Counted from the first letter of the stretch, positions 46,997 to 56,909 are shown. The stretch: DNA of 64,000 nucleotides from Novosphingobium colocasiae (GCF_014652555.1 NZ_BMZA01000004.1:1-64000), one strand, 5' to 3'. Translations and numbers: made by a program. The notes: generated by a model from the letters alone, not told the origin.

Positions 46997-48658
46997 TCAG
47001 TGCGGCGGCCTGTCCGGGGTGGTGGGATCAATGTGCAGTTCCGGCCTATCCGCAGGCAACGGCAGTGCGGCACCGACCCTGGTGGCAAGGCCGGGATCGG
47101 TGATCGGGCGCGGATCGTCGCCTGCCGAGAGCACCGGCAAGTCCAGCAGGCGCAGGAGCGGTGTCACCAGCGGCACGTCGCCGCGCTGGATCAGTCCCCG
47201 CCCCGGTCTGTCGCCAGCCGGGGCACCGCCCAGCAGGCTCGCCGCATCGAGCCGGCCCATCGCCGACAGCAGGTTTGCCCGGGCCACATATTCGCTCGCC
47301 AGCGCCGCGTTGTAGCCGTTCTGGACGTTCAGCAGATCGCGCGCCAGGTCGAGCACATCCAGCGTCGTGCGCTGTCCCGCACGCTCCTCTATGCGTGCCC
47401 CCTCATAGGCCGCGCGGGCCGCATCAACGGCGGTGACGTACCACCCCAGGCTCGTGCGCGCCGAAGCCAGCGTGTTCCAGGCCACCGCGACGCTCGCCCG
47501 GTTTTCGCGCATCGCCTGGTCGATCAGCAGCCAGTCCGCCCGGTTCGCATCGTGCGCCTCGGCCACGCGCGGGGCTCGCGCCAGATCGAGCAGGGGGATC
47601 GTCGCGGTCACTTGCGCCTGCAGCCTTCGGGTGCGCCGGTCATCGGTATAGGGGGTCAGCGTGCCCACGGCAGCGGTGCCGCGCACGTCCACCTGCGGCA
47701 GCCAATCGGCCCGCAGCCGGTCGGCCTGTCCGCGCGAGATGCGTTCGCGCGCACGCGCGGCGGCGACCAGCGGGCTGCGCTCGTCTGCGGCGGTGTAGGC
47801 TTCATCAAGCGTCGTAACCGGCAGTTCCAGCAGGTCCGGCGGGGCCAGATCCCCGGCCGGGGCACCGACATCGCGAAGAAACTGCGCCTGGCTCGCGCCG
47901 AGCTGGCCTTCGGCTTGCGCCAGTCCGGCGCGGGCCGCGGCATAGCGGTTCTGCACTTGCTGCAGGTCGGTGGCGGTGATTTCGCGCACCGAGAACCGCA
48001 CACCGTCGTCGTCGAGCTGCTTGGCGAGAATGGCCGTGTTCTGCCGCGCGATGGACACGGCATTGGCATCGCGGATCACCAGGACGTAATCGGTGACGAC
48101 GGTCAGCAGCACCTCGTTCTCGACGAAGCGCAGTTGCTCGGCACCGTAATCGCTCTGCGCCCGCGCCACCGCCTCTCCCGCGCGGTTCCGGCCGAAGGTC
48201 AGCAGCGGCTGGGTGAGCACGGCTGCGGCGCTGCTGGCCCAGCCGCTCTGACGGGACTGGGTGCCGAGGATCGTGTCGTTACGATCACTGGTGAGACCGT
48301 AACTGCCTTCTACATCAAGGGTCGGGCCATAGGCGGCGCGCGCCTGGGCCACGCGATGGTCTGCCGCGCTGGCGCTGGCCCGCTGGGAGGCCAGCCGCGG
48401 GTTGTCGGTGGAGGCAAGCGTGATCGCCTGGGTCAGCGTGCGGACCGGTTCCGGGGCGCTCGGGGCAGCGTCGGGGCCGGGGGGCAGCATCGGGGCCGCA
48501 GTGGACTGACGCGGCGTCGGCGGGATGCCGCTCTCGTGACTGGCGGCGACGGCAGCGGCGATGCCGGAGCCCGGATCGGCCGGACCCTTCGCCCAGGCCG
48601 GCGACCCCAGGACATATTCGGCAGCCGCAAGCGCCGGCCAGAGAAGCACGCTGCGCAA
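46997..48658 (-). CDS. TolC-family outer-membrane channel of type I secretion
   Basis: A 553-residue protein with an N-terminal signal (MRSVLLWPALAAAEYVLGSP then AWA). The mature part has the duplicated TolC architecture: TLTQAITLASTDNPRLASQR in the first half and AQVTATIPLLDLARAPRVAE in the second, each followed by long helices. It forms the outer-membrane duct. It is third in the abc-hlyD-tolC operon, three bases behind hlyD, opposite the RTX gene. Its Pro/Ala-rich C-terminal tail is probably flexible. Confidence 0.9.
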   Translation of the reverse strand: MRSVLLWPALAAAEYVLGSPAWAKGPADPGSGIAAAVAASHESGIPPTPRQSTAAPMLPPGPDAAPSAPEPVRTLTQAITLASTDNPRLASQRASASAADHRVAQARAAYGPTLDVEGSYGLTSDRNDTILGTQSRQSGWASSAAAVLTQPLLTFGRNRAGEAVARAQSDYGAEQLRFVENEVLLTVVTDYVLVIRDANAVSIARQNTAILAKQLDDDGVRFSVREITATDLQQVQNRYAAARAGLAQAEGQLGASQAQFLRDVGAPAGDLAPPDLLELPVTTLDEAYTAADERSPLVAAARARERISRGQADRLRADWLPQVDVRGTAAVGTLTPYTDDRRTRRLQAQVTATIPLLDLARAPRVAEAHDANRADWLLIDQAMRENRASVAVAWNTLASARTSLGWYVTAVDAARAAYEGARIEERAGQRTTLDVLDLARDLLNVQNGYNAALASEYVARANLLSAMGRLDAASLLGGAPAGDRPGRGLIQRGDVPLVTPLLRLLDLPVLSAGDDPRPITDPGLATRVGAALPLPADRPELHIDPTTPDRPPH

Positions 48659-48661
48659 GGA

Positions 48662-50005
48662 TCAGTTGTCCCGAAACGCCCGGCCAAGCTGGTCGCGCAG
48701 CGGCTTGGTGATGTACGACAGCATCGAACGGGTGCTGGTGGAGATGAACACCTCGGCCGGCATGCCGGGCTTGAGCACCATTTCGGGATGGCGGCGCAGG
48801 GTCTGCGGCGCGATCGCGATCCGCGCCTCGTAGAACGACTGCCGGGTATCGGGATTGGTCGATCGCTCGGGTGCCAGATAAGTCAGCCGGCCCTCCAGCT
48901 CCGGGGTTGCGGTGCTGTTGAAGGCGGTGAACTTGACCCGCGCGGCCTGGCCGACGTGGACCTGATCGATGTCGGCCGGCGAAATCATCACCTCAACCGT
49001 CAGCCGGTCGCGGTCGGGAACGATTTCCATGAACGGCTCGCCCGGCCGGATCACGTCGCCCACCGCGGTCAGCGCCAGCTTGTCGACGATCCCGGCATAG
49101 GGCGCGCGCACGATCGCGCGGTCATCCGCCGCTGCGGCGACCGCCCGCTTGATCTGCTGATCGTTGATCGTGTTCGAAAGACTGGCGAATTGGGCTCCGG
49201 CCTCGGCGCGGCGGCTCTGCTTCAGAGTGAGCGCCTGTTCGCGCGTCTCGCTGATGCGCGCCTCGGCTTCCGCGATCTGCGCCTGCAGCGAGGCGATCGA
49301 CCCCTCGATGTCGACAGAAGTGCGTTCGAGCTGGTTGAGGCGGCTGATCGTCACCAGCCCCTTGTCCCACAGGGTGCGCACGCCCTCGCGCTCCGGGGCG
49401 ATCAGCGCCTGCTGCTTGCGCAGCGCGGAAATCTGGGCGGTGAAACCGGCGATCTGCCGCTGGTACTGCGAGGCGCGGGCATCGAGCTGGGCGTGGCTCT
49501 GCGCCAGTTCGGCGTTGCGCGTCAGGAACAGCCTGCGCTCGCTGGCCATCGCCGCCTGCGCGCCCGGATCGCGGCTGGACAGAAGTTCTGCCGGAAAGGT
49601 GATCGCCGGCGCGCCCATCCGTTCGGCGTCGAGCCGCGCCCGCTGCGCCAGCATCTGCGCCACCGTCAGGTTGGAGTAGAGGTTTTCCGCGCCGGACACG
49701 CTGTCGTCGAGCTGGACCAGCGACTGGTCGCGCTCGACATGATCGCCGTTGGCGACGAGAATGCGGGCGACCACCCCGCCTGTCGGATGGGCGATCCGTT
49801 TGACCCGCGATTCCACCCCCACCTGCCCGGAAGCGACGACCGCGCCGCCGATCGGCACGAGCACCAGCCCCACGAAGGCGGCGAGGCCCACGAGCGCCAG
49901 GGTGTGCCTTGCGGTGCGGATGCCATGCGCGACACGCAGGTCGGGATCGTCAGCGGCTGCGGCCGGGTCCCCGGACGATGGCACGGCAAATGGCAGGGGG
50001 GGCAT
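48662..50005 (-). CDS. HlyD-family periplasmic adaptor (membrane fusion protein)
   Basis: A 447-residue adaptor. A single N-terminal membrane segment (LALVGLAAFVGLVLVPIGGA, ~37-57) is followed by lipoyl half-motifs (HPTGGVVARILVANGDHVE and APYAGIVDKLALTAVGDVI), a long coiled coil, and a C-terminal beta domain ending MVLKPGMPAEVFI. It links the ABC transporter to the TolC channel. It sits five bases downstream of the ABC gene. Confidence 0.93.
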   Translation of the reverse strand: MPPLPFAVPSSGDPAAAADDPDLRVAHGIRTARHTLALVGLAAFVGLVLVPIGGAVVASGQVGVESRVKRIAHPTGGVVARILVANGDHVERDQSLVQLDDSVSGAENLYSNLTVAQMLAQRARLDAERMGAPAITFPAELLSSRDPGAQAAMASERRLFLTRNAELAQSHAQLDARASQYQRQIAGFTAQISALRKQQALIAPEREGVRTLWDKGLVTISRLNQLERTSVDIEGSIASLQAQIAEAEARISETREQALTLKQSRRAEAGAQFASLSNTINDQQIKRAVAAAADDRAIVRAPYAGIVDKLALTAVGDVIRPGEPFMEIVPDRDRLTVEVMISPADIDQVHVGQAARVKFTAFNSTATPELEGRLTYLAPERSTNPDTRQSFYEARIAIAPQTLRRHPEMVLKPGMPAEVFISTSTRSMLSYITKPLRDQLGRAFRDN

Positions 50006-50010
50006 GTGGC

Positions 50011-51768
50011 TTAACCCAGGGCAGCAGCGGGAGAGGGGGGAATGTCGATCGGCGCGGGTGCCGACGAAGTCCGGGTGATGGCGCGCAAAACCTCGTCGCG
50101 CGGTCCGAAGGCTTCCTGCTTGCCCGCCCGGAGGAACAGGACGTGGCTGACGCGCGAGAGTGCCGATGGGCGATGGGCGATGATGATGACGATGCCGCCC
50201 CGCGCGCGGGTGCCGGTGATCGCGCCTTCCAGTGCCGCTTCCCCTTCGGCATCGAGGTTCGAGTTGGGCTCGTCGAGCACCAGCAGGAACGGATCGCCGT
50301 ACAGCGCCCTGGCCAGCCCGATGCGTTGGCGCTGCCCGGCAGAAAGCGCCTGGCCATCAGTGCCGGCCGGGGTGTCATAGCCCTGGGGCAGGGCGACGAT
50401 CATGTCGTGCATCCCGGCGGCGCGGGCGGCGGCAATGATCTGTTCGGAGGATGCCGCCGGATCGAAGCGGGCGATGTTCTCACCCACCGTGCCTTCGAGC
50501 AGTTCGACGGTCTGCGGCAGATAGCCCAGCGCAGTACCCAGCCGTTCCGGGTCCCACTGCTCGAGCGTGGCACCATCAAGCCGGATCGCCCCGCGCAGTG
50601 GCTTCCACACACCGGCCAGCGCGCGGGCCACCGTGGTCTTGCCGGCGGCGCTGGGGCCGATGATCCCGAGGGCATCGCCCGCAGCCAGCTTGAAGTCGAT
50701 CCCGCTCGCGGTCAGCCGTTGCGTGCCGGGCGGCGCGACGTGGATCTGCTCCACCGCCAGCGTCCGGTTCGGGAGGGGCAGGTCCACCCCGGCCGGCGCG
50801 GTCTCGGGCACTTGCACGAAGAGCGCGTTCAGCCGCGCCCAGCCGTCGCGCGCGGCGCTGAACGTGCGCCAGCCGCCGATCACCTGATCCACCGGTGCCA
50901 GCGCGCGGCCGCACAGGATCGATGAGGCGAAGATGACGCCGCCGCTGGCCTGCCCGCTCATGACCAGCAGCGCGCCCACCGTGATGAGGGCGCTTTGCAG
51001 GAACAGGCGGAACACGCGGCCGATACCGCCGTAATAGGAAATGCTCTCGGCCAGGCGGCGGTTGGCACCCAGGTACGTGGCATTCACGGCTTCCCAGCGT
51101 TCGCGCATGCGCCGGCGCATGCCGAGCGCGGCCAGCACCTCGACATGGCGCAGGTTGCTCTCGGCCAGGCCGTTGCGGCCCGACTGGATCTGCGACACCT
51201 CGCGCATCGGCTGGCGGGTGGCGCGTTCGTTGAGGAATGTGAGGCCGATCGAGATCGCCGCCCCGGCCAGCGCCACGGCTGCCAGAATCCAGTGCAGCAG
51301 GCAGACGGCGGCGAGGAAGAAGATGATCCACGGCAGATCGATCAGCGCCGCCGGCCCCCCGGATGAAAGCCACGCGCGCACCGCGTCGAGATCGCGCATC
51401 GCGCTCAGACCATCGCCGGATCGGTGACCGCGCAGCGCCATCGCGCTCATCAGGTCCTGGACCCGTGCCGACAGTTGCCGGTCAACCGACGCCCCGATGT
51501 CGGACAGGATGTGCTGCCGCATGCGGTCGAACAGCCCCTGGAACACATAGACCGCCGTCACCATCGCGAACAGGCCCGCAAGCGTGGGCAGCGACCGGCT
51601 CGGCAGGACCGAATCGTAGACCAGCATCAGGTACAGCGACCCGCCGATCAGGAGGAAGTTGAGCACCGCACTCAGCAGGCCGACCATGACCAGAGCCGAG
51701 CGGAAGCGCGCGACCATCGCTGCCAGCGCCGCGTCGCCGCCGGCCCCGCGCGCCGTCCCTGCTCCCAT
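50011..51768 (-). CDS. Type I secretion permease/ATPase (PrtD-like ABC exporter)
   Basis: A 585-residue fused ABC exporter from ATG 51768, chosen because a gagg-like site precedes it and the upstream frame to 51870 is atypical. The membrane domain has six segments (FLLIGGSLYLMLVYDSVLPS etc.). The ATPase domain has Walker A GPSAAGKTT, signature LSAGQRQRIGLARAL and Walker B FLLVLDEPNSNLDAEGE. PrtD-type ATPases export RTX proteins with a C-terminal signal. It is divergent from the RTX gene at 52033. Confidence 0.93.
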   Translation of the reverse strand: MGAGTARGAGGDAALAAMVARFRSALVMVGLLSAVLNFLLIGGSLYLMLVYDSVLPSRSLPTLAGLFAMVTAVYVFQGLFDRMRQHILSDIGASVDRQLSARVQDLMSAMALRGHRSGDGLSAMRDLDAVRAWLSSGGPAALIDLPWIIFFLAAVCLLHWILAAVALAGAAISIGLTFLNERATRQPMREVSQIQSGRNGLAESNLRHVEVLAALGMRRRMRERWEAVNATYLGANRRLAESISYYGGIGRVFRLFLQSALITVGALLVMSGQASGGVIFASSILCGRALAPVDQVIGGWRTFSAARDGWARLNALFVQVPETAPAGVDLPLPNRTLAVEQIHVAPPGTQRLTASGIDFKLAAGDALGIIGPSAAGKTTVARALAGVWKPLRGAIRLDGATLEQWDPERLGTALGYLPQTVELLEGTVGENIARFDPAASSEQIIAAARAAGMHDMIVALPQGYDTPAGTDGQALSAGQRQRIGLARALYGDPFLLVLDEPNSNLDAEGEAALEGAITGTRARGGIVIIIAHRPSALSRVSHVLFLRAGKQEAFGPRDEVLRAITRTSSAPAPIDIPPSPAAALG

Positions 51769-52032
51769 TCGCCTCAACAAGTCTGCCCCCCAACGAACGT
51801 CGCCCGCCCGTCTGTCGAATCGGCCCCGGCATTCGGCTCGCAATGTTCCAGTTTGGTGTAATCCGCGCAAGCATCGCGGGTTCGCCCTTTGCGAGGAGGC
51901 AAGCGGACCGACAAGCGATGCTCGACCACTGTGCTGTTAAAATCCTGTAACGGGAAGGACTATATGACAGCCCTTGCGTTGACTTGCCCGTTTTTGCTGC
52001 GGATAGAGGTGCTAAATCAAGGGGAATTTAGC

Positions 52033-55000
52033 GTGGCGGAATTCAACGGCGGCAGCGGCGACGACATCTATGTGGGTACGCCGGGAACAGATTTCATTGC
52101 CGGGAACGGCGGGGCGGACCAGTTATCGGGTGGTGCTGGCGATGACCTGATCTTTTCGGATCAGCGTGATTTTGGGATCGCAGGTCCGTTCTCTCTTGAA
52201 GCTATAGTACCTTCGCTAGATGCGACAGATGAAGCGGATGTCATTTTGGGCGGTTCCGGTGATGATCACATATACGCAGGGTATAATGACAGCGTTGATG
52301 GAGGGGCCTATTCAGCCTTTGGAAATCGGCTATACATCAGTTTTCAAGGCGCGATCTCGGGCGTTCATGCAGATTTTCGTCCTCTGCAGAGCGGCCAATC
52401 GGTAACGATCGGTGCTGGCGTCATCGAGAACATCCAGAATATCGGCTATTTCGAAGGCAGCAATTTCGACGATTTCATCGCCACCATCGACACTGCATAT
52501 CCTTCGGGGGGGCCTGTGTACGGGATGGGCGGTAACGATACGATCATCGCCAATTACTATACCGGATGGGGAGCGGCGATTTACGGCGGCGATGGCAATG
52601 ACAACATCGACGCCACTATTGCGCAGTACGGACCTGTTGTTTACGGCGACGATGGCAATGACATCATCAGTATGCCTGCAAGTTCTTCGGATACTGCTTA
52701 CGGCGGTTCTGGAAATGACATAATTTATGGCGGAAATTACACCTACGGTGGGTCGGGTCATGATCATATCGAACTTCAGTTTGATTATTATGGATCGATT
52801 GCGTTCGGAGAGACCGGGAACGACTACATACATGCGGCAGGCAGTGGTTCATATATCAGTGGTGGCAGAGGGGCTGATCGAATATTGGGGGATGTTGCGG
52901 ACGATTATCTAGCGTCCGGCGATTTTCTTGACTTGGTAGCCCAAGACGACGTCGATCTTGAAAAGGACATTGTTGAAGGTGACGATGGCGCTGATCAGAT
53001 CAGCGTTGGACTCGGCGATGACGCCGACGGGGGAGCGGGACCCGATACTCTGCGTTTGTCGCTGGGCGGATCAACCGGGGGGGTCGATCTGAACACAAAC
53101 TTCTTCATTGCAAGCGGCACTTTTGAGCTTTTCGACGGCACGGTCAGCAACTTTGAAAAATTCGCATATTTGAGACTGACGCAATCGTCGGATAGCCTGA
53201 ATGTTACCGCGACATTCGGTCCGCTTGAAGTCCGTGCCGGAGCCGGGGACGATCAAGTGACTGTTTCTGGAGCCCAGGTGACAGTCTTTGGAGAAGAAGG
53301 GGCAGACACGGTCATCACGGACAGTCTTGCGGCAGAAGTCCACGGCGGCGCTGGCGACGACACCTTCGTCAGCGGGTCAGCGGCTGACGCCTTCTACGGC
53401 GATGATGGCAGGGATACCATCTCCTACGCCAAGTCTGCGGCAGGGGTCACAGTCGCACTCGGAGACCTGAACCAGCAGGGCACTGGTTCTGGAGACAAGC
53501 TATACGGCGTCGAAAACATCATCGGCTCCGGCTTTGCTGACACGCTCTCCGGTTCCAATGACGCCAACGCAATTTACGGTGGCGACGGCGATGATGTCAT
53601 CAATGGCAACGCCGGAAATGACACCCTTGCCGGTGACGGCGGCACCGATATGCTCAGGGGCGGGGCGGGCGATGATACCTACATCCTCGGCGACGGCGAC
53701 GCCGAGGATGTCATCGTCGAAGATGCGAACGCGGGCACCGACACCGTCGGCACCATGCTGAGCAGCTTCACCTTGGCCGACAACGTCGAAAATCTCGTAT
53801 TCATCGGCATTGGCGCATTCACCGGCACCGGCAATGCCTTGGCCAATCTGATTACGTCAGTTGGCGGCACGGGCAACGACACGCTCGATGGCGGCGCTGG
53901 CGCAGATACTATGTTCGGGGGCACCGGCAACGACACGTATTATGTCGACGATGCCGGCGATATTGTCCTCGAAAATGCCAGCGACGGCATCGACGAGGTG
54001 CGTACGACGCTCAACCTCTATGGACTGGCCGCGAACGTCGAGAAGCTGACCTTCACCGGCATCGGCAACTTCGCAGGAACCGGCAACGCTCTCAACAACG
54101 CGATCATCGGCGGCACCGGCGACGATACGCTCGATGGTGCCGTCGGCCGTGACACGATGACCGGCGGGCAGGGCAACGACACCTATCGCGTGGACAATGT
54201 CGGTGACCTCATCGTCGAACAGGTCGGCCAGGGCACCGACACGGTTGAAACGACGCTCAGCGCATTCACCCTCGGCGCCAACATCGAAAACCTGACGTAT
54301 ACCGGCCTCGGCAACTTCACCGGCACCGGCAACGCGCTCGATAATGTCATCAATGGCGGTGCCGGGATCGACCGGCTCAGCGGCGGCACCGCCGGGCTGG
54401 ACACGCTGATCGGTAACGGTGGCAACGATGTCTATACCGACATCGGCCGCACTTCCGGCAGTGTCACCATCGTCGAAGCGGCGGGCGGGGGCATCGACAC
54501 CCTGCGCACCGATGCCGCTATCATAGCGCTCGCCGCCAATGTCGAAAACCTCGACGCGGGCGGCTCGGCGAACCACGTGATCGTTGGCAATGCCGAGAAC
54601 AACCGCATCGTGGTCTCCTCCACCAACGCCACCAACGACCGTATCGATGGCGGCACCGGGGTCGACTACATGAGCGGCGGCGCGGGCAACGATACCTACC
54701 TCGTCGATGATGCGCTCGACCGGGTGGTCGATACCGCCGGGGTCGATACCGTGCTCGCCACCAGCGCCAGCTACGTGCTTGCGGCCGGCCTCGAAAGCCT
54801 GCTCTTCACCGGTACCGGCAACTTCACCGGCACGGGCAATGCCGCCGCCAATGTGATTGACACCTCGGCCGGAACGGGTGACGACTGGATCGACGGCAAG
54901 GGCGGGGCAGACCGAATGATCGGCGGGCTCGGCAACGACACTTATGTCGTCGACGATGCCGGGGACTCCATCCGCGAACTGGCCGGGCAGGGCATCGACA

Positions 55001-55797
55001 CCGTGCGCACCAGCTTCACGTCCTTCACGCTCAGCTCGGCGCTCGACAATCTGACCTACACCGGCACCGGTGCCTTCACGGGGATCGGCAATGCGCTCGC
55101 CAATGTCATCCAGGGCGGCAAAGGTGCCGATCTGCTCGATGGCCTCGTGGGTGCCGATACGCTGATCGGCGGGCTTGGCGACGATACCTACGTGGTCAGC
55201 GAAGCGGGAGATCTGGTGGTGGAGGCGGCCGGGGGCGGGATCGACACCGTGCTGACGCGGGCGGCTGCGTATACCCTTGCCGATCAGGTCGAGAACATGA
55301 CCTACACCGGTGCCCTCGCCTTCACCGGGACCGGCAATGCCCTCGCCAACACCCTGACCGGCGCGGCCGGCAAGGACGTCCTCTCGGGTCTTGACGGGAG
55401 CGACAAGCTCTACGGCATGGACGGCGCGGATACGCTGATCGGCGGGCTGGCGCGCGATCTGCTGTACGGCGGCAGCGGGGCGGACAAGTTCTCCTTCCTG
55501 TCGCTCGCCGATTTCGGCGGCGTGTCCGGCAGCACCAGCGATCTCATCGCCGATTTCAGCCAGGCGGAGGGCGATCGCATCGATCTGTCGGCGATCGACC
55601 CCATTGCCGGCGGCGCAGACGATGCTTTCACCTATCTCGGCTCGGCTGCCTTCACGCACAATGCTGGCGAACTGCGTTCCGTCATCAACGGAGCAGATAC
55701 TTACGTCGTCGGTGATGTCGATGGAGACGGCAAGGCGGATTTCATGCTCCACCTGACCGGTGCCTTGACGCTCGGCGCGAGTGATTTCCTGCTCTGA
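52033..55797 (+). CDS. RTX (Ca2+-binding beta-roll) protein, putative type I secretion substrate
   Basis: A 1254-residue protein from GTG 52033 (AAGGGGA site); an ATG at 51964, also with a good site, would add 23 residues. There is no N-terminal signal. It has many GGxGxDxhx nonapeptides (e.g. GGAGDDLIF) and, from ~53780 to 55350, seven tandem ~83-residue modules (NVENL-type starts, then FTGTGNALAN, then NDTYVVDDAGD). No protease HExxH was seen. The C-terminus (DLIADFSQAEGDRIDLSAID, ending DFLL) is the serralysin-type secretion signal. The 5' half is lower in GC (25/60 at 52681-52740 versus 39/60 at 54901-54960). Confidence 0.9.
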   Translation: MAEFNGGSGDDIYVGTPGTDFIAGNGGADQLSGGAGDDLIFSDQRDFGIAGPFSLEAIVPSLDATDEADVILGGSGDDHIYAGYNDSVDGGAYSAFGNRLYISFQGAISGVHADFRPLQSGQSVTIGAGVIENIQNIGYFEGSNFDDFIATIDTAYPSGGPVYGMGGNDTIIANYYTGWGAAIYGGDGNDNIDATIAQYGPVVYGDDGNDIISMPASSSDTAYGGSGNDIIYGGNYTYGGSGHDHIELQFDYYGSIAFGETGNDYIHAAGSGSYISGGRGADRILGDVADDYLASGDFLDLVAQDDVDLEKDIVEGDDGADQISVGLGDDADGGAGPDTLRLSLGGSTGGVDLNTNFFIASGTFELFDGTVSNFEKFAYLRLTQSSDSLNVTATFGPLEVRAGAGDDQVTVSGAQVTVFGEEGADTVITDSLAAEVHGGAGDDTFVSGSAADAFYGDDGRDTISYAKSAAGVTVALGDLNQQGTGSGDKLYGVENIIGSGFADTLSGSNDANAIYGGDGDDVINGNAGNDTLAGDGGTDMLRGGAGDDTYILGDGDAEDVIVEDANAGTDTVGTMLSSFTLADNVENLVFIGIGAFTGTGNALANLITSVGGTGNDTLDGGAGADTMFGGTGNDTYYVDDAGDIVLENASDGIDEVRTTLNLYGLAANVEKLTFTGIGNFAGTGNALNNAIIGGTGDDTLDGAVGRDTMTGGQGNDTYRVDNVGDLIVEQVGQGTDTVETTLSAFTLGANIENLTYTGLGNFTGTGNALDNVINGGAGIDRLSGGTAGLDTLIGNGGNDVYTDIGRTSGSVTIVEAAGGGIDTLRTDAAIIALAANVENLDAGGSANHVIVGNAENNRIVVSSTNATNDRIDGGTGVDYMSGGAGNDTYLVDDALDRVVDTAGVDTVLATSASYVLAAGLESLLFTGTGNFTGTGNAAANVIDTSAGTGDDWIDGKGGADRMIGGLGNDTYVVDDAGDSIRELAGQGIDTVRTSFTSFTLSSALDNLTYTGTGAFTGIGNALANVIQGGKGADLLDGLVGADTLIGGLGDDTYVVSEAGDLVVEAAGGGIDTVLTRAAAYTLADQVENMTYTGALAFTGTGNALANTLTGAAGKDVLSGLDGSDKLYGMDGADTLIGGLARDLLYGGSGADKFSFLSLADFGGVSGSTSDLIADFSQAEGDRIDLSAIDPIAGGADDAFTYLGSAAFTHNAGELRSVINGADTYVVGDVDGDGKADFMLHLTGALTLGASDFLL
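53780..55350 (+). repeat. Seven tandem ~250-bp repeats within the RTX gene
   Basis: Unit starts read by eye at about 53782, 54034, 54280, 54538, 54787, 55039 and 55286 (spacing 246-258 bases, ~83 codons). Units share phrases such as FTGTGNALAN and GGLGNDTYVV but have diverged. They code for RTX modules and are not CRISPR. Confidence 0.8.
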
Positions 55798-55815
55798 CCG
55801 TGGCCTTATCGCGGA

Positions 55816-55850
55816 CCGGTCGGGTGCTGCACCCCGAAAGACCCGACCGG
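55816..55850 (+). terminator. Hairpin after the RTX gene, possible terminator
   Basis: ccggtcgggt pairs perfectly with acccgaccgg across a 15-base loop, 19 bases after the stop. It has no T-run, so the role is uncertain. Confidence 0.45.
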
Positions 55851-55933
55851 GACCGTGACAGCAAGCCTCTCGAACGAAATCCGCTCCGGTCAGGTGCTGC
55901 CGAAAAGCGCAGATTTGTGCGAATTGTGATAGC

Positions 55934-56008
55934 TGGCTGGGGCGGCAGGATTCGAACCTGCGAATGCCGGTACCAAAAACCGGTGCCTTACCACTTGGCG
56001 ACGCCCCA
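55934..56008 (-). tRNA. tRNA-Gln (anticodon TTG), CCA encoded
   Basis: Read on the minus strand, the sequence folds as a full cloverleaf of 75 bases. The acceptor stem TGGGGCG/CGCCCCA is followed by the discriminator G and encoded CCA. The D arm is GCCAAGTGGTAAGGC. The anticodon stem CCGGT/ACCGG encloses TTTTGGT, with TTG at 34-36 reading CAA codons. The T loop is GTTCGAATC. It lies between the RTX gene and the GST gene and could serve as an integration target. Confidence 0.95.
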
Positions 56009-56063
56009 GCGGGAGAGGGGCGCTTAACGCCTCTCTCCGGTCCTGAAAAGGCTTCTTTTGCGG

Positions 56064-56909
56064 TTATGCGCGAAGAACGGCGTCGATATCCGCCGCGCTG
56101 TGCCGTTCCGGTAGCAGGCCGTCGCCCTTGCGGTTGACTATGACGCCGCGTTGTACGGCCGGGCGATCGGCGATCGTGCGGGCCCAGCGGTTGAGGTGTT
56201 CGTAGCTGGCGGTGTCGAGAAATTCGTCTGCGCCCACGTATGTCTGGCCCAGTGCCAGCCGGCCGATCCACGGCCAGGCGGCGATATCCGCCACGGTGTA
56301 ATCGTCTCCGGCCAGATAGGCGCTCTCAGCCAACCGCTTGTCGGCCACGTCGAGCAGGCGTTTGGCTTCCATGGCGAAGCGGTTGATCGGGTATTCGAAC
56401 TTTTCGGGCGCATAGGCGAAGAAGTGGCCGAAGCCGCCGCCGATCATCGGCGCGCTGCCCATCTGCCACATCAGCCACGACAGGCATTCCGCCCGTGCCG
56501 CGCTGCCGGTGGGCAGGAACCGCCCGAACTTTTCGGCGAGATGGAGCAGGATCGCGCCCGATTCGAACACCCGGAACGGCGTTTCGCCCGAACAGTCGAG
56601 CAGCGCGGGGATCTTGGAATTGGGGTTGATGGACACAAAGCCCGAGCCGAACTGGTCGCCTTCGCCGATCTGGATCAGCCAGGCATCATACTCGGCTCCG
56701 GCGATCCCGGCCGCCAGCAGTTCCTCGAACAGGATCGAGACTTTCTGGCCGTTCGGCGTGCCCATCGAATAGAGCTGGAACGGGTGTTCTCCGCGCGGCA
56801 GCTCGTTGTCGTGCGTGGCACCGGAGACGGGGCGGTTGATGTTGGCGAACTGGCCGCCGGACTCCTTGTCCCAGGTCCAGACGCGCGGCGGGGTGTAAGT
56901 GGCGGACAA
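56064..56909 (-). CDS. yghU: Glutathione S-transferase family, YghU-like disulfide-bond oxidoreductase
   Basis: A 281-residue GST-fold protein. The N-terminal segment YTPPRVWTWDKESGGQFANI with NRPVSGATHD is diagnostic of the YghU/YfcG-type Nu-class GSTs, which bind two glutathiones and act as disulfide-bond reductases. The thioredoxin domain has LYSMGTPNGQKVSILFEEL, NPNSKIPALLD and FRVFESGAILLHLAEK; the C-terminal helical domain has YTVADIAAWPWIGRL. It lies next to tRNA-Gln on the minus strand. Confidence 0.92.
   Translation of the reverse strand: MSATYTPPRVWTWDKESGGQFANINRPVSGATHDNELPRGEHPFQLYSMGTPNGQKVSILFEELLAAGIAGAEYDAWLIQIGEGDQFGSGFVSINPNSKIPALLDCSGETPFRVFESGAILLHLAEKFGRFLPTGSAARAECLSWLMWQMGSAPMIGGGFGHFFAYAPEKFEYPINRFAMEAKRLLDVADKRLAESAYLAGDDYTVADIAAWPWIGRLALGQTYVGADEFLDTASYEHLNRWARTIADRPAVQRGVIVNRKGDGLLPERHSAADIDAVLRA

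Noticed and set aside
46973..50014. 1013-codon plus-strand frame across the secretion genes
   Set aside because: It is antisense to tolC and hlyD, which are clearly real; the product is Arg/Gly-rich and without motifs.
53780..55350. Tandem repeats that could suggest a CRISPR array
   Set aside because: The ~250-bp units are in frame and encode RTX modules; there are no short repeats with unique spacers.
53857..56271. 804-codon minus-strand frame opposite the RTX gene
   Set aside because: It is the mirror of the regular RTX repeats; it also runs through the tRNA-Gln gene.
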